This document shows positions 54,616 through 63,870 of a stretch of 64,000 nucleotides of DNA, piece after piece. The first letter of the stretch is position 1. Every line of letters starts with the position of its first letter. The DNA is from Actinoplanes sp. L3-i22 (GTDB taxonomy: Bacteria; Actinomycetota; Actinomycetes; Mycobacteriales; Micromonosporaceae). Position numbers and translations under genes: made by a program. The stretch is taken from NCBI RefSeq assembly GCF_019704555.1, contig NZ_AP024745.1, positions 1,980,001 through 2,044,000 of the forward strand, given 5' to 3'. Under the pieces are notes generated by a model. That model was not told the DNA's origin. It saw only the letters and a list, made by a program, of their open reading frames with translations, and made no database searches.

Positions 54616-56088
54616 TCAGCCGGGCAGCCGGGGCCCGGCCTCCCGCTGAGCCGCCAGCCACGTCTCGACCTCACCCGACGTACGCGGAAGGCCGTCCGAG
54701 AGATTGCGGCAGCCATCGGCCGTGACCAGGACGTCGTCCTCGATCCGGATCCCCATGCCGCGCAGCTCCTCGGGCACCAGCTCGTCCTCCGGCTGGAAGT
54801 AGAGCCCCGGCTCCACCGTCAGCACGTAGCCCTCCCCGAGCGCCCCTTCCCGATAGGTCTCGTTCCGCGCGTGCGCGCAGTCGTGCACGTCGATCCCGAG
54901 CATGTGCCCGAAGCCGTGCAGCGTCCACCGCCGGTAGACCGTGCTGTCCTCGGCCATCGCCTCGTCCACGCTCACCGGCAGCAGGCCCAGGTCGTTCAGC
55001 CCCTCGGCGAGCACCCGCATGCACACCTGGTGCACGTCCTTGAAGAGCACGCCGGGCCGGATCGCGTCCATGCCGGCCTGCTGCGACGCGTACACGATTT
55101 CGTAGACCTGGCGCTGCAGCGGCGTGAACGTGCCGGAGACCGGGACCGTGCGGGTGATGTCGGCGGTGTAGAGGTTCGGCCCCTCCACACCCATGTCCAT
55201 CAGCAGCAGCTCACCGGGCGTGGTGACGCCGGTGTTCCGCACCCAGTGCAGGATCGTGGCGTGCGCGCCGGCGCCGACGATCGAGGTGTAGCCCACGTCG
55301 TTGCCGTCGTGCCGCGCCCGCAGCCCGAAGACGCCCTCGAGCAGGCGCTCCTTGACCCCGCGGTCGGCCGGCAGGACCCGGGCCACGTCCTCGAAGCCGA
55401 GCACGGTGGCGTCGATCGCGCCCTGCAACTGGGCGATCTCCCACTCGTCCTTGACCAGCTTGAGCTCGGAGATCGTCCAGGCCAGCTCACGGTCCCGCGG
55501 GCGGGCCCGGTCCGGCTCGTAGGCCAGGATCGCCCGGTCGACGTTCGGGTCGAGGCCGCGCAGCACGCGGGTGCGGCCGGGCGCGGACAGGGCCAGGGCG
55601 GAGCCCAGGTGGCCCAGCGAGGCCGTCTCCAGGCCCAACTCGGTCGATTTCTCGCCGAGGGTGTGGGTGCGGCCGACCCAGAGCTCGCCGTTGCGGTCCC
55701 GGAAGAACCGGTCGGTCTCCTTGGAATTGCGCTCCCGGGTGAAGACCACCGCCTCGTGCCCGGACGCGGTCGGGTGCAGCACGAGCACACTGTCCGGATC
55801 GCGGTCGCCGGTCAGGTAGAAGAAGTCGCTGCCCGGCCGGAACGGATAGTCCGTGTCGTTGGCGCGGACCTTCTCGTTCCCGCTCGGGATGATCAACGTC
55901 TCACCGGGGAACGCCTCGGAGAGGGCCGCCCGGCGCTTCGCATAGTTCGGCACCTCGGGCACCGGCGCGACGGAGATCGGATCCTCCCGCCAGCCGGTGC
56001 GCATGAACTGCAGAAACGCTTCCGGGAAGGCGGGGTCGTGCGACTCCGTCTTCGGCGCGGGCTGCGCGCCGCCGTCCTTCTGCGCCAT
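54616..56088 (-). CDS. pepP: Xaa-Pro aminopeptidase (aminopeptidase P)
   Basis: The 490-residue protein removes N-terminal residues that precede proline. The N-terminal creatinase-like domain starts after residue 25 (FMRTGWREDP) and contains FPGETLIIPSGNEKVRANDTDYPFRPGSDFFYL split over 65-95. The C-terminal pita-bread domain carries the metal ligands in LLMDMGVEGPNLYTADITRT near 300, HGFGHMLGIDVHD near 396 and EPGLYFQPEDELV near 430. No signal peptide is present. The start is an ATG at 56086-56088; element E lies about 80 bases upstream of it. Confidence 0.95.
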   Translation of the reverse strand: MAQKDGGAQPAPKTESHDPAFPEAFLQFMRTGWREDPISVAPVPEVPNYAKRRAALSEAFPGETLIIPSGNEKVRANDTDYPFRPGSDFFYLTGDRDPDSVLVLHPTASGHEAVVFTRERNSKETDRFFRDRNGELWVGRTHTLGEKSTELGLETASLGHLGSALALSAPGRTRVLRGLDPNVDRAILAYEPDRARPRDRELAWTISELKLVKDEWEIAQLQGAIDATVLGFEDVARVLPADRGVKERLLEGVFGLRARHDGNDVGYTSIVGAGAHATILHWVRNTGVTTPGELLLMDMGVEGPNLYTADITRTVPVSGTFTPLQRQVYEIVYASQQAGMDAIRPGVLFKDVHQVCMRVLAEGLNDLGLLPVSVDEAMAEDSTVYRRWTLHGFGHMLGIDVHDCAHARNETYREGALGEGYVLTVEPGLYFQPEDELVPEELRGMGIRIEDDVLVTADGCRNLSDGLPRTSGEVETWLAAQREAGPRLPG

Positions 56089-56171
56089 TGTGGGGTGCCT
56101 CCGTTCGCCAGCTGTAACCCGACGTTACCGCTTGCCCCCGACGAAAAGCAGGGCCGGTGGTTCGCCCCCAC

Positions 56172-56330
56172 ATTCAAGATCAAATTCAGGCCCAAACCCA
56201 AATTCTTCATTTCCCCGGTCCGCCGGGGTGCGGATCGTCGCTCCCGCGGGGACCCTTCCGGGCTTCGCAAGGGCGCGGGGCGCCCAAAACGCAAAGCCCT
56301 ACAGGGCGACGTCCGTGGCTGGGCACGGTC
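56172..56330 (+). repeat. Dispersed structured element, copy E
   Basis: The core and stem are kept: 56270-56278 (GGGCTTCGC) with 56291-56299 (GCAAAGCCC), eight of nine pairs. The 5' part is replaced by a different sequence that still forms a hairpin, CCCCGG-TCCG-CCGGGG at about 56213-56228. Confidence 0.83.
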
Positions 56331-56362
56331 TACCCCAACCCCAACCCCAACCCCACGTCGCA

Positions 56363-56628
56363 GTCCCAACCCCACGTCGCCGTCCCGGCCCCACGTCGCC
56401 GTCCCGGCCTCGCGCCGCCGTCCCGGCCTCGCGCCGCCGTCCCAACCCCACGCCGCCGTCCCGGCCTCGCGCCGCCGTCCCGGCCTCGCGCCGCCGTCCC
56501 GGCCTCGCGCCGCCGTCCCAACCCCACGCCGCCGTCCCGGCCTCGCGCCGCCGTCCCGGCCTCGCGCCGCCGTCCCGGCCTCGCGCCGCAGCCCCAACCT
56601 CGCGCCGCCGTCCCGGCCTCGCGCCGTG
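56363..56628. repeat. Tandem array with 19-bp period (array 3)
   Basis: About fourteen copies of a 19-bp unit of the type GTCCCGGCCTCGCGCCGCC start at 56363 and repeat every 19 bases. Some units carry CAACCCCAC in place of CGGCCTCGC, in an alternating pattern. Confidence 0.92.
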
Positions 56629-56686
56629 GCTCCAGCCGCGCCCAGCTCCGGCCGGTCTCATAGCAGGTGCGCGGCGGCCTGATGGG

Positions 56687-56712
56687 TTATCCACATCGAT
56701 GCGTTGTCCACA
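56687..56712 (+). promoter_or_regulatory. Two perfect DnaA boxes
   Basis: TTATCCACA at 56687-56695 and TTGTCCACA at 56704-56712 are both perfect consensus boxes, on the same strand and 17 bases apart, start to start. The second form is the preferred box in actinobacteria. Confidence 0.6.
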
Positions 56713-56840
56713 GGCCGGAAACGTGATCATGGGCTGTTCCGGGACAATGGCGAGTGGTGGATCCCCCAGGGTTGGGTGGGCTGGGGGGTTGCGCTGTCAC
56801 GGGTCGGGGCGAGATCTCGGGGCGGCCTCGTCGGCGCAGG

Positions 56841-57638
56841 TCAGTGGGCGTTGCCGTACCCGAAAGGCAGTTTGAGACAACCCACGCGAGCCCCGGCGGT
56901 CCCGGCGACGCCCGGCGTGGTTTTGGTCGTCTCCGCGTGCAGGACCAGGGACTTCGGCAGCTGGTCGTCGGGGAACATCCAGTGCTGCTCCCGGCTGACC
57001 GTCGCGGCCCCGCGGGCGTTCGTGGTGAAGTCGAGCCAGATCTCGTTCGCCGGGTTGGCGTAGCGGGGGTCCGCCGACGGCTTCTCCCTGGTCGCGGCCG
57101 GGTCGTGCTGGTGCTGGTAGTGCGGCCCGGCGCCCTTCGGGTCCTGAGCGCACTCGGCGACGTGCATGTGCGCCCCGTAGGCGCGGGCCGGCACCAGTCC
57201 GGTCACCTCGAGCCGCACCCACAGGTTGTGCCCGGTCGAGCTGAACTCGACCTGCGCGGTCGCCCCGAGCGGCACGATCTTCGGGTCATAGGTGATCGCC
57301 TGGGCGCCGGGCCGCCAGGTCTGAAAGACGGCCGGCCCGGGCGCCGGAGCACCCGCCCCAAGCCGGCCAGCACCAGAGCGCAGGCCAGCGCCGGAGCGCA
57401 GGCCAGCGCCGGAGCGCAGGCCAGCGCCGGAGTGCAGGGCAGCGCCGGAGTGCAGGGCAGCGCCGGAGTGCAGGGCAGCGCGAGGCGATGGGGCCGCGCC
57501 AGCTGGCTGAGCCGCGTCGGACGGCTGAGCGGCCCGCTGCGCGGGGCTGACGGGCGGGGCGGCGGCCGCGGGCTGGGCGGCCAGACAGGCCGCGGCGAGG
57601 GCCGCAGGCAGAGTGTGAAGCATTCGGCTGGCAAACAT
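56841..57638 (-). CDS. Secreted Cu/Zn-superoxide-dismutase-like protein
   Basis: The 265-residue protein has a signal peptide (LPAALAAACLAAQPAAAA) and a 60-residue Pro/Ala linker containing six copies of LHSGAA/LRSGAG-type hexapeptides. A SodC-like beta-barrel follows. Probable copper ligands are the histidines in YGAHMHVAECAQ near residue 160 and in HYQHQHDP and LVLHAETTKTTPGVAG near 235; cysteines in AECAQ and RVGCLKL could form the disulfide. Whether a full active site is present is uncertain because metal-ligand spacing departs from classical SodC. It ends in GYGNAH. Confidence 0.8.
   Translation of the reverse strand: MFASRMLHTLPAALAAACLAAQPAAAAPPVSPAQRAAQPSDAAQPAGAAPSPRAALHSGAALHSGAALHSGAGLRSGAGLRSGAGLRSGAGRLGAGAPAPGPAVFQTWRPGAQAITYDPKIVPLGATAQVEFSSTGHNLWVRLEVTGLVPARAYGAHMHVAECAQDPKGAGPHYQHQHDPAATREKPSADPRYANPANEIWLDFTTNARGAATVSREQHWMFPDDQLPKSLVLHAETTKTTPGVAGTAGARVGCLKLPFGYGNAH
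57376..57483 (-). repeat. Six 18-bp repeats in the SodC-like gene's linker
   Basis: Units start at 57376, 57394, 57412, 57430, 57448 and 57466. The period is a multiple of three and encodes the hexapeptide linker repeats. Confidence 0.9.
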
Positions 57639-57794
57639 GCCTTAATTCTCTCAAAAGAGGATTTATCCGGTGAGGGAACCTCAGGCTGGATTTCCCCGCC
57701 CCGGAGCGCGAGGCTGAAACCCCACCCCGGCGAAGCGCGAACCCCCTGCGGCAAGCGCCCCGCCGACCGGACGAAAAACGGACGAAGGAGCGGC

Positions 57795-58730
57795 ATGGGC
57801 TACGCGGTGGTGCTCGGCGAGGCGCTGATCGACCTGCTCGAAGCCGACCTCGGCGGTGAGCAGATCTACCGCCAGGCGATCGGTGGCGCGCCGCTCAACG
57901 TCGCGGTGGGCGTCGCCCGGCTGGGCGGCCGGGTGGAGTACGCCGGCACCCTGAGCACCGACGTCCTCGGTGACCGGATCGCCGCGTTCCTGCGCGAGGC
58001 CGGCGTCGGCGACAAGAGCGTCCGCCGGGTGCCCGTCCCGACCACCCTGGCGGTGACCACGTTCGAGGGCGCCGAGCCGGCGTTCACGTTCTACGGCGAG
58101 CCCCCGTCGTACGCCCTGCTCGCCCCGGACGACCTGGACCGCCCGTCGCTGTCCGGCGGCGACGTCCTCTACACCGGCTCGATCTGCCTGCTCCGCGAGC
58201 CGTTCCGGGCGACCGCCCGGGCGGCCTGGGCCGAGTTCGACGGTCTCCGCGTCTTCGACCCGAACGTCCGCCCGAAGCTGCTGCCCGACGCGGCCGCCCT
58301 GGACGCCCTGCGGGACCTGGTCGAGGAGTTCTTCGCCGCCGCCGATCTGGTGAAGCTCAGCTCCGCCGACGCCCAGCTGCTCTACGGCGACAGCGATCCG
58401 GCCGCGGCCGCCGACCGGATCCGCGCGCTCGGCGCGAAGGCGGTCGTGGTGACCTGCGGCGCCCAGGGCGCGCACGTGGCGGCGCAGGACGGCGCCGCCA
58501 TGCTCCCGGCCCCGTCGGTCGCCGCGATCGACGCCACCGGCGCCGGCGACTCGGTGATGGGCGCCCTGGTCAGCCGGTTGCTGGCGGAGGGCCGTCCCGG
58601 CGGCCTGGCGGACTGGCAGCGGCACGTCCGGTTCGCGCTGGCGGTCGCCGGCCTGGTCTGCGAGCGTCAGGGCGGCGCCACGGCGATGCCGACCCCGGCC
58701 GAGGTGACCGCCCGCTGGGGCGAGATCTGA
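57795..58730 (+). CDS. PfkB-family sugar kinase (fructokinase-like)
   Basis: The 311-residue protein is a ribokinase-fold kinase. The sugar-binding GEALIDLL and GGAPLNVAVGVARLGG lie near residues 8 and 40; DPNVRPKLLP near 160 is typical of fructokinases; the catalytic motif DATGAGDSVMGAL lies near 252. A strong AAGGAG five bases before the ATG fixes the start. The last codon region joins a perfect hairpin that begins with its own stop codon. It probably phosphorylates fructose or a related sugar. Confidence 0.92.
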   Translation: MGYAVVLGEALIDLLEADLGGEQIYRQAIGGAPLNVAVGVARLGGRVEYAGTLSTDVLGDRIAAFLREAGVGDKSVRRVPVPTTLAVTTFEGAEPAFTFYGEPPSYALLAPDDLDRPSLSGGDVLYTGSICLLREPFRATARAAWAEFDGLRVFDPNVRPKLLPDAAALDALRDLVEEFFAAADLVKLSSADAQLLYGDSDPAAAADRIRALGAKAVVVTCGAQGAHVAAQDGAAMLPAPSVAAIDATGAGDSVMGALVSRLLAEGRPGGLADWQRHVRFALAVAGLVCERQGGATAMPTPAEVTARWGEI

Positions 58731-58762
58731 GCCCGGTCTCGTGGATCACGAGACCGGGCTCA
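58728..58762. terminator. Perfect 16-bp hairpin joining two stop codons
   Basis: Arms 58728-58743 and 58747-58762 are fully complementary around a 3-base loop. The 5' arm starts with the kinase TGA; the 3' arm ends with the complement of the thioesterase TGA. It serves both convergent genes. Confidence 0.85.
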
Positions 58763-59158
58763 ACCGTCGAAGGCCCGGGCGATGAACTTCTGCCGATCGA
58801 GCAGCACCCGCTCGACCCGTACCTCGGCCACGACCCGCTCCCCGTCCCGCACGGTCACGTCGAAGTACAGCGTCCGCCCGTCCACCCGGACCAGCGTCGC
58901 CTGCGCCACCACGGTCCGCCCGAGCGGTGTCGGCGCCCGGTGCTCGACCTGGGCCCGGGTGCCCACGCTGGTGATCCCGCCGGGCATCTTCCGGGCGGTG
59001 GTGGCCACCGTGGCGGCCTCGGCGAGCGCGAGCACCCGCGGCGTGGCCAGCACCGGCACGTCACCGGAGCCGACGGACTGGGCGGTGTCGGCGTCGGTGA
59101 CCGTCAATTCCACCCGGGCACCCATCCCGGGCGCGAACTCCGGCAGCTCCATGCGCAC
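58760..59158 (-). CDS. Hotdog-fold thioesterase (FlK-like)
   Basis: The 132-residue protein has the hotdog pattern with the long helix VLALAEAATVATTARKMPGGITSVGTRAQVEHRAPT near residues 42-77. It resembles the fluoroacetyl-CoA thioesterase-like group, in which a Thr, a Glu and a His are catalytic; T, E and H are all present in this stretch. The acyl-CoA substrate is unknown. GTG 59156-59158 and ATG 59150-59152 are both possible starts. Confidence 0.88.
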   Translation of the reverse strand: MRMELPEFAPGMGARVELTVTDADTAQSVGSGDVPVLATPRVLALAEAATVATTARKMPGGITSVGTRAQVEHRAPTPLGRTVVAQATLVRVDGRTLYFDVTVRDGERVVAEVRVERVLLDRQKFIARAFDG

Positions 59159-59161
59159 AGC

Positions 59162-60640
59162 TTAGGCCTGCGGGGGCCGCTGCCAGTACGTGTCGTCGGC
59201 GGCCCGACCGACCGGCGGCGGCACGAAATCCACCGGAGGCGCCGCAAAACCAGCCGCGAAACCGGCCGCGGAGCCAGGCGCGGATCCGGCCGGGGCAACC
59301 GGCGAGACGGGCGCCACCGGCAGCGCCCGCCGAGCCTCCCGGGCCCGCCGCGCCAGCTCGTCCGCCAGCGCCCACGCCTCGGCGAGCTCCCGGTCCCGGG
59401 CCGCCGCCGACCGGGTCCCGGCCGTGTCCGCGTAGACCGTCGCGAGCCCCAGCATCCGCTGCAGCGGCCCCTGCACCACCCGGACGCTCTGCAGCCGGGC
59501 GTACGGCACGATCGTCATCTCCCGGGACACCCGCCCCTGCCGGGTCACCAGCACGTCCTGATGCAGCCCGACCCCCATGAACCGCAGCCCGACCGGGTGC
59601 AGCCACCGCACCCGGGCCGGCGGCGGCGTGGTGGCGAGGGTCAGCAGGTCGACGCCGGGCAGCACGGTCCCGATCAGGAACCGGGCCGCGTGCTGGTCGC
59701 CGACCGGCAGGAGCCGGTCCGAGCCGGTGTCGTTGCCGCGGTCCGGCGAGTCGTAGCCGGCCACGTCGAGCTGCAGGTAGAGCCAGTTGCTGAGCCGCCA
59801 CAGGAACGGCCAGGTGATCCGGACCGCCTGCACCCGGTTCAGCGGCAGCACCTGGCTGCGCGTCTCGGTCAGCCCGTAGTGCAGCAGCAGCCGCCCGCCC
59901 GGGTCCCGCGCCAGCCGGAAGTTCCAGTCCCGCAGCACCCGGCGGATCGGCTGGAGCAGCACGCCGGCCATCGCGGTGACGGTGCTGGCGATCCCGATGA
60001 AGGTCCACGAGCCCTCCATCACGAACTGGGTGACCACCCACGCGATACCGATCGGCAGCAGGAACGCCTGCGGGGTGAGCAGCTGGCTGATCAGCAGGTC
60101 CCGATTGCTGACCCGGAAGAGCGAGGTGGAGACCGCCCGGTTCACCGCCGGGTCCGCTTCGGCCGAGGCCGACGATTCGGGGGTACGGCCGGAGATCGCC
60201 AGCAGTCGTTCCCGGAGCGCCGACGCCTCGCGCACCGTCAGGTACGCCAGCGGCGCCTCGGTCTTGCTCCCGCCGACCACCTCGAGCCGCAGCTCGGCGA
60301 GCCCGGTGAGCTGGGCGAGCAGCGGCCGCCGGAGCTCCACGGACTGCAGCCGGTCGAGCGGGATGGCCCGGTTGCGCCGCCACAGCAGCCCGTCGGAGAT
60401 CCGCAGCTCCCGCGCCACGACCTGGTAGCCGGTGTTCCACCAGCCGACCGCCGAGAAGATCACCGCGCCGATCGCGACGACGCCGACGACGGCCGCGAAG
60501 TGGACCAGGCCGAGCCGGTTCAGGGTCTGCCAGGAGAGCGCCACGATGATCACCGAGAGCGTCTTGGCCCCGTGCAGCAGCGGGCTGAGCGGGTGCAGCC
60601 GCTGCCGGCCGGCCCGCTCGGGTGCCCCGGTGGTGGTCAC
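59162..60640 (-). CDS. Membrane protein with bacterial PH domains (YdbT-like)
   Basis: The 492-residue protein has paired transmembrane helices (TLSVIIVALSW, VGVVAIGAVIFSAVGWW) and repeated bacterial PH-2 domains. Two copies of the pattern RAIPLDRLQSVELRRPLLAQLTGLAELRLEV are visible. The tail is Pro/Ala-rich. It partners with the smaller YdbS-like protein upstream, whose stop its GTG start overlaps by four bases. The role of this pair is not established. Confidence 0.9.
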   Translation of the reverse strand: MTTTGAPERAGRQRLHPLSPLLHGAKTLSVIIVALSWQTLNRLGLVHFAAVVGVVAIGAVIFSAVGWWNTGYQVVARELRISDGLLWRRNRAIPLDRLQSVELRRPLLAQLTGLAELRLEVVGGSKTEAPLAYLTVREASALRERLLAISGRTPESSASAEADPAVNRAVSTSLFRVSNRDLLISQLLTPQAFLLPIGIAWVVTQFVMEGSWTFIGIASTVTAMAGVLLQPIRRVLRDWNFRLARDPGGRLLLHYGLTETRSQVLPLNRVQAVRITWPFLWRLSNWLYLQLDVAGYDSPDRGNDTGSDRLLPVGDQHAARFLIGTVLPGVDLLTLATTPPPARVRWLHPVGLRFMGVGLHQDVLVTRQGRVSREMTIVPYARLQSVRVVQGPLQRMLGLATVYADTAGTRSAAARDRELAEAWALADELARRAREARRALPVAPVSPVAPAGSAPGSAAGFAAGFAAPPVDFVPPPVGRAADDTYWQRPPQA

Positions 60641-61152
60641 AGGCCTTCGGCCCGGTCCTCGCCGAGGGCGGTGAGCCGGTCCCGCAGGCGGGCGGCCTCC
60701 TCGGGCGGCAGGCCGGGCACCCGGGCGTCACTGGCCGCGGCGGCGGTGTGCAGCTGCACGGTGGCCAGCCCGAACGCGCGCTCGATCGGGCCGGCGGTGA
60801 CGTCGACGTACTGCATCCGGGCGTACGGCACGATGGTCAGCCGCCGGACCAGCAGCCCGTGCCGCACCATCAGGTCGTTGTCGCGTTCGGCGTAGCCCCA
60901 GGCGCGCACGCCGCGGACCGCGACGGTCGCCCGCCAGACGCCGAACAGCAGCACCGCGGCGATCCCGGCGAGCCAGCCCCACTGGCGCAGGAAGATCCAC
61001 GCGACGGCGAGACCGGTCACGAAGATCGCCTGCCCGGCGGCCAGCCCGATCAGTTCCACGGTGATCAACTTGGGTGAGACGGGACGCCATTGCACCGTGT
61101 CCGGCCACGGCTGCAGGGCATCGACGGCGATGGGCACGGAAGGGTCACTCAC
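60637..61152 (-). CDS. Membrane protein with bacterial PH domain (YdbS-like)
   Basis: The 171-residue protein has two close transmembrane helices at about residues 33-75 and one PH-2 domain (VRHGLLVRRLTIVPYARMQYVDVTAGPIERAFGLATVQL over 95-135). It is the first gene of a two-gene unit with the YdbT-like protein. The ATG is at 61150-61152. It is separated by nine bases from the stop of the small zinc-finger-like gene upstream, so the three may form an operon. Confidence 0.92.
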   Translation of the reverse strand: MSDPSVPIAVDALQPWPDTVQWRPVSPKLITVELIGLAAGQAIFVTGLAVAWIFLRQWGWLAGIAAVLLFGVWRATVAVRGVRAWGYAERDNDLMVRHGLLVRRLTIVPYARMQYVDVTAGPIERAFGLATVQLHTAAAASDARVPGLPPEEAARLRDRLTALGEDRAEGL

Positions 61153-61161
61153 ATCTAGAGC

Positions 61162-61395
61162 CTAGGAGACGGAGGCATCGTCCGACGACACGAAAGGCGT
61201 CACTTCCCGGAGGAACGAGCGCGCTTCCAGGAACGCACCCAGGGTCACTCGATGATCGTCGCAGGCCAGCCACGTCTTGCGGTAATCCGGCGTATGCAAT
61301 TTGGGATTGTTCCAGAGCAATTGCCAGGCAGCGGGCGCACGGCAGCCTTTGGCGGAGCACTGCGGGGGAAGTTCCTCAACCATGTCGACCAACAT
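61162..61395 (-). CDS. Small conserved protein with a Cys/His cluster
   Basis: The 77-residue protein begins MLVDMVEELPPQCSAKGCRA and has cysteines in QCSAKGC and WLACDDHR, a C-x4-C plus C-x2-H arrangement that could bind zinc. Similar actinobacterial proteins are sometimes labelled acetone carboxylase, without evidence. The start is uncertain: ATG 61393-61395 or ATG 61381-61383. A longer TTG start at 61488 is rejected because it would cross a strong hairpin. The gene precedes the two PH-domain genes. Confidence 0.72.
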   Translation of the reverse strand: MLVDMVEELPPQCSAKGCRAPAAWQLLWNNPKLHTPDYRKTWLACDDHRVTLGAFLEARSFLREVTPFVSSDDASVS

Positions 61396-61729
61396 AAGGG
61401 AAACGACTCGGGAGAAATAAAAGGAGTTATGCGCCGGGCGACCACGGGGGAAGTCGCCCGGCGACACCGCAAATGCTACACGGTTCAAAGACTTACGTAT
61501 CCACCCGGTGAGCGTGCCCGTTCCGGCGGATCGCGCAGAAAGATCAACATGTTCGGCCGATAGTGCCCTGGGCTGCGGAGATCTTCGGCTGCCGGGATGA
61601 TGATGACGGCCAGGTGACGGGAGTGGTTTCTATGCTCCTAGGAACCTCTCAGCCGTGTGTAGTTGTCTGTCGTGTAAGTCTTGAGCGTCGGCATCCGCGC
61701 CGGCGCATCTTGACCGTTGTGGAGGACCG
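61396..61729. promoter_or_regulatory. 334-base divergent region before moxR
   Basis: The region separates the small Cys/His gene and the MoxR gene. It carries a perfect 11-bp hairpin at 61432-61463 and AT-richer sequence at 61470-61560. The GGAGG at 61721 is the MoxR ribosome-binding site. A plus-strand open frame starting at ATG 61429 has its AAGGAG only two bases away and is not accepted. Confidence 0.5.
61432..61463. promoter_or_regulatory. Perfect 11-bp hairpin in the Cys/His gene leader
   Basis: Arms 61432-61442 and 61453-61463 pair completely around a 10-base loop. It lies 37 bases upstream of the minus-strand start and far from the moxR start, so it would be in the leader of the minus-strand message. 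Confidence 0.5.
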
Positions 61730-62865
<1,136 letters not shown>

Positions 62866-62869
<4 letters not shown>

Positions 62870-63870
62870 GTCGACCCGTCGGCACCCCGCCGGCGCCGCT
62901 GGACGAGGCGGCGCGGGCCGAGGCCGTGCTCGCCCGCCTGCAGTTGCTGGTCACCCGGAAACTGGACGGCCTGCTCCAGGGCGACTACGTGGGCCTGTTG
63001 CCCGGCCCGGGCACCGAGGCCGGCGAGTCCCGGGAGTACCGTCCCGGCGACGACGTGCGCCGGATGGACTGGGCGGTCACCGCGCGCACCACGAAGCCGC
63101 ACGTGCGGCGGACGGTCGCCGACCGGGAACTGGAGACGTGGATGGCGATCGACCTGTCGGCCAGTCTCGACTTCGGCACCGCCAAGTGGCTCAAGAAGGA
63201 CCTGGTGATCGCCGCCGCGACCGCGGTGACCCACCTGACCGCGCGCGGCGGCAACCGGATCGGTGCGGTCGTCGGCACCGGCTCCGCCGTACCGGAAAGT
63301 GGGTCTTCCCGGTTTTTCAAGCGGCGGACGGCGGAGACCGGGGCGCCCGGCCCGTCGGTGGTGCGGATGCCGGCCCGGCCGGGCCGCAAGGAGGCGCAGG
63401 GCCTGCTGCGGGCGATCGCCCGGACCCGGGTGCGGCCCGGGCGCGCCGACCTGGGCGAGTTGATCGACCTGCTGAACCGGCCGCCCCGGCGGCGCGGCGT
63501 GGCGGTGGTCATCTCGGACTTCCTGGCCCCGGTGGAGAGCTGGTCGCGGCCGGTGCGCAAGCTCGGCGTGCGGCACGACGTGCTGGCCATCGAGGTGGTC
63601 GACCCGCGCGAGCTGGAGCTGCCCGACGTGGGCGTGCTCACCCTGAGCGACCCGGAGACCGGTGACCTGCACGAGGTGCAGACCGCCGATCCGGAGCTGC
63701 GGCAGCGGTACGCGGCCGCGGCCAACGAGCAGCGCGGCGCGATCGCCCGGGCCCTGCGCGCGGCCGGCGCCTCGCACCTGCGGCTGCGCACCGACACCGA
63801 CTGGCTGCTGGACATGGTCCGTTTCGTGGCCGCCCAACGACACGCACGCACCCGGGGGACCACTCGATGA
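62866..63870 (+). CDS. DUF58 domain protein (MoxR partner)
   Basis: The 334-residue protein has the DUF58 block: GLLPGPGTEAGESREYRPGDDVRRMDWAVTART over about residues 44-76 and a VWA-like domain (METWMAIDLSASLDFGT as the metal-adhesion-like strand near 88, AVVISDFLAP near 210). Such proteins pair with MoxR ATPases. The ATG overlaps the moxR stop and the TGA overlaps the next ATG, so three genes are coupled. Confidence 0.93.

Larger units (their letters stand above)
56089..56840. other. 752-base gene-free stretch with element E, array 3 and DnaA boxes
   Basis: Upstream of pepP the stretch holds element E (56172-56330), directly followed by a 19-bp-period array (56363-56628) and then two same-strand DnaA boxes. 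Open frames over the array are low-complexity and rejected. Confidence 0.65.

Noticed and set aside
56687..56712. A chromosomal origin at the DnaA boxes
   Set aside because: Only two boxes are present, and there is no dnaA, dnaN, recF or gyr gene nearby.
61252..61563. A plus-strand small gene starting at ATG 61429
   Set aside because: Its AAGGAG is only two bases from the ATG, its first codons lie in a perfect hairpin, and the sequence is Arg-rich without a recognisable pattern.
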